From: Verticillium longisporum
Taxonomy: Eukaryota; Ascomycota; Sordariomycetes; Glomerellales; Plectosphaerellaceae
Length of the DNA: 64,000 nucleotides
Assembly (NCBI GenBank): GCA_019188255.1
Contig: JAETXT010000001.1
Coordinates: 3,286,001-3,350,000, forward strand
Reading direction: 5' to 3'
Shown: positions 56,647 through 64,000 of the stretch, piece by piece
Layout of the letters: every line of letters begins with the position of its first letter
How positions within the stretch are numbered: the first letter of the stretch is position 1
Notes under the pieces: model-generated
What the model saw: only the letters and a program-made list of their open reading frames with translations
Databases searched by the model: none
Told to the model about the DNA's origin: nothing
Made by a program: the position numbers and the translations under genes

Positions 56647-59092
56647 TGTCCTGCAATGAATGAGATGTAGAGGGTAGAGGGAAAGGACAGGAGACGGACC
56701 ACGAGGAGCTAGATTGCCGAGAGGTGTTATAGGGAGAATCAACTTGGAGGAACCCCGAGTGAAACAGGAGACTAGAGGGGAAATACGAAAGAGGCCGACA
56801 CAAGGTCGTTTAGTATCGGAGGAGTCGACCTCGTCCAATAGATTTCTGGGGGTGATGGGACGATTGTATCGAAAGAGCGGTCTTAGGTGACAGGGTAAAG
56901 GGGTCAGGAGCCCAACAAGGTCGTCTCGCCTCGTTAGCTGACGGGGCGCGAATCAAGTGCGCGGTCTTCCCAGACGTTTTTTCTGGTAGCTGGGAGCAGG
57001 TTGCTTAGAATGACACGGGGTCGTCGAGGTTCTCGTGGCCGAGTTCGATGTTGTAGGGAGGGCAAACAGCTGTGAAGAATGAGAGGAGAGGTGTAGGCGA
57101 ACTAACAGCGGCAGCTGGGCATCGCTAAACATGGACAGCAAACCAATCCACTGTCCGCGTTGCAGCAGTCTGCAAGGGATATTGTTCCGGGCGTGTTTCT
57201 ATCTTCGTCGGCCCGTGTACCATTCACCAGCTGAAGAAGCAGACGCTGTGCCGGGCAACGTGTGAGAGCGTGGAAAGGGGTGGGGTGGGATGCTTGAGGC
57301 AAGACGTTTCAGGGTGGGAGTCCGGATGAAAAGGGCCCGCCGCAAGGTCAAGAAGGTCCGTGATGGGAGCAGTAGGCGTGGAGGCGAGCGGGCGACCCTT
57401 TACAGACTTTTGGCTGGTGTTCTGAGGTGGTTTAAGAAGTTTGATGGCTCATAGAAATCAGAACAATCTGCTGTTCATGTATTCGGCTGTTGGGAGTAAG
57501 CGGCAAGAGTGGTGTAGACGTTGCATCATATCGGCCTACTGAACCTGCCACATGCAATCCCAGTGGCTTCTTGGGCAGGTGTCGATGCCCTTACTTGCCT
57601 GTTGCATGGTGTACCACGGCACTTGCTGTTCATCGACAGCCCCGCCGTGTTACTAAAAGAAAGTACGATCTGCTTGCCCCTGCCCATCGCTTGATGGCAT
57701 CAGTCAGTCGGCTATAGTACCTGAGTTAGGTACCTAGATGAAGACCCGGCATGGAGAGTGCAACGACCAGGCCTTCAAGCTGATCAGCTCCAGGCCCGAT
57801 AGTTGACCAGGGAGCCCACGAACCAGATCGCCCAGCCAACATGGAAACCGCACAGAATGGCGTTGATATACCTGTCGTATTGCTGGCTGTCTCCGCCCGG
57901 TACGTGCAGTCTGCAAGTCCTCGGCACGCGTTGTCGTCAGCAGTGGGGGCATGTCGAGATGGAATATCGGGGCGGCTAAGCACGATCGACATCAGGGGGA
58001 AGCATGGGCACCTGTCAATGGCACGGATTCCGGTTTGTTCTCGGGCCTCTGTACTTAAGGGAAGCAGGACGCTTGCGACAGATGCCAGGACTCGGTGGTC
58101 GAAGGAAGAAGCTGTGTTCCGTTGCCGATGGTGCAATTGTTCTTGGCTCAAAGCATAGTCAAACGCGGCCTCCAGCACACGGTTGCGCCTTGGTTCCCTT
58201 GCAAAAGAATGCAGTGCCCAACGCATGGTGATGTGACAAGGTTGACGAAAATATACTATGCGGTTCTCAGTCACTGGTCAAACACAAGCCTGGACGGTCA
58301 GGGGTAGTAAAAGCTTGACCATTGCACAGCATTTAGCGTCACCTGCCTTGTCCCCATTGCGCTGGAGAACCCCCGTAGATGTCCGAACAGCGCTAAGTTC
58401 CAGATTTTGAGGGCCAATCCCCCACCTCGAGGCAGGCTGCCCAGGCACCCTCAGGCCCTCCTTGAACCCTACCCTGGCTTGGCCTGCCCCTTCAAGCGGC
58501 TGTGAAACGTGAAACAAGCCGTCAGTACGATTGCTGGCAATGACACGCCTGACTCTCGCCCTGTTTCCCATGTACAATGGTTACACAACGCTGTCAAGAC
58601 GATAAGGGGAGTGCAGATCTTCGCTTGCACGGCACGGAAAGGGTGCCGCACACCAGTCGTCAGCTCAAGATCCTTGCGTCCCGATACGCAAGTGTACAGC
58701 GAAGGTCCGGTACTGAGGATTCCGAAAGTTGAGATGACTTGATATGTGATTGAGCCTGCAATAATAGCAATCCAACGCCGTATCGAAATTTCCAAGGCAC
58801 ATTAAAGCAAACCCGAACGCCCCGCTTGTAATGCCACTCGCCAGGTCGTGTTCTTGTCCGTTTCTATCTGTATCCGTCATGCGCTGCGTCATCAAATCTC
58901 TCCCCAGCTGCCCATGGGCCCAGCCGATGCGATAATAGAACCCGTGTTGAGCGAGCCTCCGATATCCCAATAATGTCTCGATGACACGCTACTCCGCCGC
59001 GCTGAGCGTCTTGTGCTATGGCTTGCGCAGCTAGAGGCGTGTCGCTTCGCCGCAGCCGGGCTTGCCGGTGCTGTAGCTTTGAAGCTTCTACG
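56647..59092. other. Intergenic region, 2.4 kb
   Basis: No supportable gene. A minus-strand 182-codon frame at 57726-58274 shows no conserved features. A TACCTGAGTTAGGTACCTAG palindromic cluster lies at about 57718-57737. Promoter sequence of the acyltransferase gene is expected next to 56647. Confidence 0.45.
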
Positions 59093-60637
59093 TTAACACT
59101 GCGGCCGCGTCCGACCAACAAGAGGGTGATACTGCCGTACCCTCATCGCCTTGGCCGCCGAATCCTGGGTGCTGAAGGTGGCGAGGTGAGATGTGCCCGC
59201 TGTGAAGGTTGGCGTCGACGACGAGCGTGAGGAAAACCGAGAGCGAAGATAACGGAAGACCAGCTTCACATCAAGATCCTGCTCCCATTCCGACTGTGTG
59301 AACGCCGCCGAGGCGGTTGCATTGGCTTCGGCACGAGATGTGGCCCCATGCGTACCGTCGGAAAAGCCCCGACCGCCAGGAATGTCCATGGGCTGTGCCT
59401 GGTGAGGCACCGTTGGCTTGAACTCGGGCATTTTGGTTGATGCGTCAACAGTGATTTGGGTGTTTGATGAATCGGCCATGGCTTCGGGAATGGCAGGCAA
59501 GCCAGCATAAGGTAGAGGCATCTGCTGCATACGTGTGTAGGTGGAGAAGGCGCCAGGATGGGGGTGTGGAGAGATCTGGTTGACGATAAGGCCAAGTTCC
59601 CGCGCTACGCGATCGAGAATCTGGAGCTGCCAAGACGAGCCATCAACGATCTCGGGTGTTGGTGTTTTTGCCAAATCTTCTGCCTTTGGTGTTGTTGACA
59701 TATCATCTTCTGGAAGTGCTTCGCCAAGGAGGATTGCAAGCATCCGCTCATCAATGCCGATGAGGTCACGAATGACCTTGCGTGTGAGCCGGGCGAAAAA
59801 GCCACGGTCTTCGTCGCTGTCGGGAGATGCCTCTTCATGCCAATCCATGCTGTCAGGCTCTGCCAAGTCAACTGTGGTCCTTTCCCTTTCGGCGAGAGAT
59901 AATGTTGAATTTCCCATCATCTGACTTTGTGGTCGCGCCGAAGACTGTGATTTCCTCCTGCGTCTTGTCTCCTTGTGGATTTCTTCGAGCAAGACGCGGC
60001 TTTGCTCTAGTCGCCAAGCCTCTATTCTCTGTATCTTGTGTGCTTGTTGGTCTTCTTCTTGCTGCAATTGCAACTCGGCCATGTCCAGGCTCTCCCGTCT
60101 CCTCCGCGTTCGCCTGGGGTTGAACTGCTCGAACGCATACAGATGGTCTTGGACTTCGGGTCCGACCGGGTGGTCAAGCCTGAAGGAGCCGAGCCCATCG
60201 TGTGTTGGCAGCACAGGAGCGGCATGTTGAGAACTGTTCACATGTTGGTAGGCACTTGCAAATGTGCGAAAGTCGGGCAGGTGGCTGTCCAAGCTGTCAA
60301 GCTCGGCATCGTCCTCGACTGACTCGTCATCGATAGCCGTAGAGAGTACAACCGAATGACGGGAGCCTGTGTCTTGGTTGGAGCGAGGGACCGTATTGAG
60401 GCTGCCAATATCGCTGAGACGTGATCGTCCTGGAGTCGGTATTGACTCCTCCGCATCACTCAGGTAAGAGGCCGATGTTGTGGCATCGGTGGCCGGCGAG
60501 AAGAGCACCCACGTCTGGGAGTCTTCGGGAGTGGCTTGCTCTAGGCGATGGCTGTGAAGCCGAGTCTCGTCTTGTTCGTCTGCGACGGGACGAATTGCCC
60601 GTTGCACATTTTGGCGTGTCTGCTGGTGGAAGGCCAT
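59093..60637 (-). CDS. Conserved fungal protein of unknown function, 514 residues
   Basis: A single intact frame starts MAFHQQTRQNVQ. The N-terminal third is acidic and disordered (DDESVEDDAELDSLDS). The middle has a basic, Arg/Glu-rich, probably coiled-coil stretch (RRTRRRRESLDMAELQLQQE, then KIQRIEAWRLEQSRVLLEEI). An ordered segment follows at about 275-310 (FARLTRKVIRDLIGIDERML and AILLGEALPED) and a hydrophobic one at about 335-355 (WQLQILDRVARELGLIVNQI). The C-terminal part ends in a Ser/Arg-rich run (RYLRSRFSSRSSS). Composition and codon use fit a real gene, and it needs no frame correction. I do not recognise the family and assign no function. No intron is evident. Confidence 0.72.
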   Translation of the reverse strand: MAFHQQTRQNVQRAIRPVADEQDETRLHSHRLEQATPEDSQTWVLFSPATDATTSASYLSDAEESIPTPGRSRLSDIGSLNTVPRSNQDTGSRHSVVLSTAIDDESVEDDAELDSLDSHLPDFRTFASAYQHVNSSQHAAPVLPTHDGLGSFRLDHPVGPEVQDHLYAFEQFNPRRTRRRRESLDMAELQLQQEEDQQAHKIQRIEAWRLEQSRVLLEEIHKETRRRRKSQSSARPQSQMMGNSTLSLAERERTTVDLAEPDSMDWHEEASPDSDEDRGFFARLTRKVIRDLIGIDERMLAILLGEALPEDDMSTTPKAEDLAKTPTPEIVDGSSWQLQILDRVARELGLIVNQISPHPHPGAFSTYTRMQQMPLPYAGLPAIPEAMADSSNTQITVDASTKMPEFKPTVPHQAQPMDIPGGRGFSDGTHGATSRAEANATASAAFTQSEWEQDLDVKLVFRYLRSRFSSRSSSTPTFTAGTSHLATFSTQDSAAKAMRVRQYHPLVGRTRPQC

Positions 60638-62139
60638 GGCTGAGCCAGGCGGTATCGTGCTGAGATGGGCGTGAATCCTGAAAAGGAAGAAGAGGTTAGA
60701 TGCCCAGGCCGATCGAGGAGGCGAGGACAGAGCAGGAGCAGGAGCGGACGGTGGTGTACATAGAGGCCCGGAGCGGCAGGTGCGCTATCAGAGCGATGGA
60801 CTCTGGGTCACGCGATAAGATGGATGGGTGGGGTCAGCGTCAACGAGCGTCACCGCTTTAGGCTCGGGGAAAGCCGCCAAAACTCGAAGACCGTCGGATC
60901 GGAGGTATTGAGGAGAGAGGATGTGAGTCAAGGGCAACTTTCCGACAAAGCTCCATAAGAATGAACGCAGACGGTTAATGGTCGCGCAAACGAAGACACA
61001 CGAACAAGAAATGCCTCCTGATGCTGGGGATGCGAATGGTCAGGTACTTACTCACTGCCAACGGCCCTGCCAAACTGACACGTAGAGGGGTTGGCTTGAG
61101 CGGGCGATAAGAGCGCTACGTGAGTCGTGGCGCACACTCTCCCAACAAGCAGCTTTGCATGATGTGATCAATTGCCTCCCGACCACGTCGCGTGCAGTGG
61201 ACACCCGTTGACGCCTTACTCGTCTCGGGTCCCCCCATGATGTGCCTGGAGGCGGAAGCGATGAGCGAATGGAGTCCCGCAGGAGAGACCCAGCTAAGCT
61301 CACTGAACCAACCAGGCGACATCGCAGGCTACCTAGCTTCGTACTTGTCGTACCTTACCTAAGACATCGATGTCGATATAAGACCTAGGTACTTTAGTCG
61401 AAGCTTCAGCCCGCCGAATGGACCGACTGGATGCCTTGTAAGCTGAATGTTGCAACGCTCTCTACCGCACAACTCTACAGACTCAGGAGAGAACCTTGTC
61501 CAGACTGCCGGTGACTGCCTCCCGCGTGCCACTGTGTTATTGGGCCTACCAAGACTCACGAATCAGCATTTCAAACAAGCAAATATGACGTCCAAAGAAC
61601 CTTGGCAACCCGGCTGCTCTTTCCAGAAAGCAGGTGTGCATAGCAGGCGATGAGCGGAGGATGACCTGGGATTGACAACCTGAATCGCGATCACATCACC
61701 ACATCATGTCGCGAGGTCAGGTGGTTGGGGAAACTACCCGCCTTCGTCAACTGCTGATTCGCCATTGCTAGGTAACCTAAATGCAGAACTAAGTGGCTGC
61801 GAATGAAATGGCACAGTTAGAACGAGCTCTTCCTATTGATCTAGTGGTTGTTGAGCAATACGCAAGTCGGTGTTTCTGTCATGACCCTGCTGTTTACCAA
61901 CTTTTAATATAAGCGCCAAGTCATGTTTGAAACTCTACAGTTTGGCATCACGGCCATAGCCAGGGTTGTTGATGCGATCATCACAAAATGCGGCATGGGA
62001 CATCTCTGGTCATGGGAATGCAGATGATCAAATTCCTATCTGGGCCCTACCGTAGCAAGGTCCCAAACGGGACGTGCTTTCACTCTAGACGCCAATCCTT
62101 AGAAACCCATTCATCACCCAGACGTTTCGACAACATCCT
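60638..62139. other. Intergenic region, 1.5 kb
   Basis: It holds the promoter of the 514-residue gene at its left end and the 3' flank of uL16 at its right end. TACCTTACCTAAGA and CCTAGGTAC motifs cluster at 61350-61395. No gene is recognised. Confidence 0.45.
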
Positions 62140-63073
62140 CTATGCCTCGGTCTCGGCGAAGGCATCGGGGAAGCGGCGGATGTTCTGGGCCAGGTTGCCG
62201 TGGTTGGCAAGGAACTGGACGTAGGCACCATCAACCTTGACGCGGCCGGCAGCCTTCTTCTCGAGGTACTCCTCACGACGGAGGGGAGTGAAGCCCCAGT
62301 TCTTGGAGATAATGATCTTCTGGCGACCGGGGAACTTATACTGAGAGCGGCGGAGGGCCTCAAGAGCGACGGCACGGTCTGTGATTTGTTAGCGCCAGCC
62401 TTCAGTGCAATGTCGATGAACATGGGACTTGAAACATACGGGAATCCTTGCAGCGGACGCTCATGATGATCTGGCCGATGTTGACACGGGCGACAGTGCC
62501 GTTGGGCTTGCCCCAGGCACCACGCATACCAGTCTGCAATCTATCGGCACCAGCGCACGACAACATCTTGTTGATGCGGACGACGTGGAAGGGGTGAGCG
62601 CGGACGCGGAGGTGGAAGGCTTCCTTGCCGGCAGTCTTGACGAAGTACTTGTTGGCGCAAATACGGGCGGCCTCGAGAGCCTCAGAGCTCAGCTGCTCGT
62701 ACTCGTTCGACACCATGTGGATGCAGAGGGGGAAGTCGTCGACATTGGCGCGCTTGCGACCGAGGTCGAAGATGCGAATCTTGGGGTCGGGGACACCACG
62801 GTTGAACCGCGACTTGGGGTACGGCTGGAAAGAAGGTCAGTGTTTTTTATCCCCCAAATTTCGATGCATTTCACTGCTGTTGTAATTCGAGAAATTCCTG
62901 CCCAGCCGGACTCTCCTCGTCGATCGCATTTCGTCATCGTGTCCAAAATCCTTCTCCGACGCCTGAAATTCCATCGACAAGTTCCAACTGGGCGAAAATC
63001 TCGAAAACAGCAGGGAGCGGCTGCTGACCTTGTTCTTGCAGTACCGGTAGCAACGAGCGGGACGGCGAGCCAT
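62140..63073 (-). CDS. RPL10: 60S ribosomal protein L10 (uL16)
   Basis: uL16 sits near the peptidyl-transferase centre and completes late cytoplasmic maturation of the large subunit. Exons 63029-63073, 62440-62824 and 62140-62378 total 223 codons, 222 residues, the usual eukaryotic length. The first exon encodes [15 protein letters not shown]. After a 204-base intron come [60 protein letters not shown] and [13 protein letters not shown]. The second intron (61 bases, GTATGT...CAG) is followed by [20 protein letters not shown] and the C-terminal [10 protein letters not shown]. Intron 1 begins 45 bases after the start codon, as is common in fungal ribosomal protein genes. It is divergent from eL30. 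Confidence 0.96.
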
Positions 63074-63445
63074 TTTGACGGTGTTCGCGGGGGTTCCGGT
63101 CGGGTGGTTTGGTGTTGATGGTCGGGTTGGGCGGGGAGAATCGACCTCGTTTTGTAAAACTTGCCCAGGTGAAGTGGCTAGGTGGATTTCAAAGCACAGG
63201 AAGACTTCGTGTCTTTAGGTTTCGCCTCTCGACGTCGTGGATTGATGGGCTGCTTGGTCAAAAGGCGGTGGGGGGTCACCGGGGGGGCGGGGCGCCCCTG
63301 CTCGGGCTGCCGAAACTTGCCATTTTTTACAAATCCACGAATTCAGTGCCCCTCTAGCACAGCTCGCCATCGTCAACCACCTCGCCCAACGCCCAACGAC
63401 CAGTCCACCCAGTCCGGATCACCGTCAGTCGACACTACCGTTACA
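63074..63445. promoter_or_regulatory. Shared divergent promoter of the uL16 and eL30 genes
   Basis: 372 bases separate the two start codons, so both ribosomal protein genes must share regulatory DNA here. It contains a strong G-rich stretch (63266-63292) that ends in the ten-base palindrome GGGGCGCCCC (63289-63298). CT-rich and CAAC-rich sequence precedes the eL30 start. Co-regulation is an inference from the arrangement. Confidence 0.6.
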
Positions 63446-64000
63446 ATGGCCCCCATCAAGAAGAGCAAGAAGGATGCCAACAGCATGTACGTTTGGCAAC
63501 ACGTCGGCTCGCGCATCGGCCTGTCTGCCGCACACGATTTTCCGTTGGTTGAAGTTTCGATTTGCGCCAGCAGGACGATGCTCGACGACTGCAATTCGAG
63601 GATCGCCGGCTGACCTTTCTCCAGCAACTCCAAGCTTGCCCTTGTTATCAAGAGCGGTAAGGTCGTGATGGGCTACAAGAGCACCCTCAAGAGCCTCCGC
63701 TCCGGCAAGGCCAAGCTCATCCTGATCGCTGGCAACACTCCTCCCCTCCGCAAGTCCGAGCTCGAGTGTGAGTACTACTCATTTCGCATCGTGCCTTGAG
63801 CGTCACTAATTGCTCCCTGAATAGACTACGCCATGCTTTCCAAGGCCCCTGTCCACCACTTCACTGGCACCAACGTAAGTTGAATACTTTTTCGCCTACA
63901 CCAAACACGGACTGGTTCCGTGCCTCCTCTTGCTATCGGCCATGTGGAAGCACGCTCAGCGTCATCCCTCGGCCTGCCCAGAGAAGAAGTCTTTCACAAG
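63446..64000 (+). CDS. RPL30: 60S ribosomal protein L30 (eL30), 3' end beyond window
   Basis: Exons 63446-63486 ([13 protein letters not shown]), 63625-63767 and 63825-63874. The last visible donor is GTAAGT at 63875, and the remaining exon(s) lie beyond base 64000 or in its last bases. The translation [64 protein letters not shown] matches eL30, a small RNA-binding protein of the 60S subunit with an L7Ae-type fold. In yeast eL30 also binds its own transcript to inhibit splicing. Introns are 138 and 57 bases. The third, from 63875, shows no convincing acceptor before the window ends. Confidence 0.95.

Noticed and set aside
57726..58274. 182-codon minus-strand frame
   Set aside because: No conserved features, and it runs through a palindrome cluster.
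62825..63028. Possible box C/D snoRNA in the 204-base uL16 intron
   Set aside because: A GATGAC and a CTGA are present, but box C does not match RTGATGA and no terminal stem pairs the ends.
1..64000. tRNA genes, rRNA and CRISPR arrays
   Set aside because: I looked for T-loop and anticodon-arm patterns and for regular spaced repeats and saw none convincing. A covariance-model scan would be needed to exclude tRNAs.

Overview
The window is from a filamentous ascomycete (Pezizomycotina, most likely a Sordariomycete). Protein-coding genes carry short GT-AG introns (mostly 50-80 bases) with CTGAC/CTAAC-like branch sites. The gene content is typical of such genomes: a Pom1-type DYRK kinase, the SIN protein Cdc14, a dysferlin-domain peroxin, a Pof3/Dia2-type F-box protein, and a divergent uL16/eL30 ribosomal protein pair. 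Intergenic DNA is rich in simple repeats and TACCTAGGTA-like palindromes. The species cannot be fixed from the sequence alone.

Layout. 1-4.1 kb: 3' part of a large conserved fungal protein (+). 5.1-7.2 kb: a ten-knuckle CCHC zinc-finger protein (-). 7.8-9.7 kb: a complete Fot1/pogo-type DNA transposon with perfect 48-base inverted repeats and a TA target duplication. 10.9-12.2 kb: Kv-beta-like aldo-keto reductase (+), convergent with the tRNA methyltransferase Trm44 (12.4-13.9 kb, -). 14.5-16.9 kb: ADIP-type coiled-coil protein (+). 17.3-19.6 kb: TPR/F-box/LRR protein (-). 19.8-22.1 kb: secreted GH20 hexosaminidase (-). 22.1-34.2 kb: a gene-poor stretch whose only convincing gene is a 79-residue Cys/His-rich protein (27.1-27.3 kb, -). 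34.2-38.7 kb: Pom1-like kinase (-). 42.3-43.9 kb: peroxin (+). 44.6-45.8 kb: geranylgeranyl diphosphate synthase (-). 49.5-50.5 kb: Cdc14 SIN protein (+). 51.1-52.4 kb: Cys-rich single-pass membrane protein (-). 53.7-54.6 kb: Bud32 kinase (+). 55.0-56.6 kb: acyltransferase-3 family membrane protein (-). 59.1-60.6 kb: conserved fungal protein of unknown function (-). 62.1-63.1 kb: uL16 (-). 63.4 kb to the end: eL30 (+, incomplete).

The genes are mostly housekeeping functions: translation, tRNA modification (Trm44, Bud32), polarity and septation (Pom1, Cdc14), SCF ubiquitination, peroxisome membrane and isoprenoid supply. They do not form a biosynthetic cluster. The only mobile element recognised is the Fot1-like transposon.

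The most striking overall signal is technical or evolutionary. Ten genes are broken by thirteen apparent single-base frame changes, mostly one base missing from a G, C or A run. Two more positions carry an in-frame stop. When the indels are allowed for, each gene returns to a multiple of three with family-conserved sequence on both sides. Uncorrected homopolymer errors in the assembly are the simplest explanation. Exon coordinates below come from reading splice sites by eye, without transcript support.
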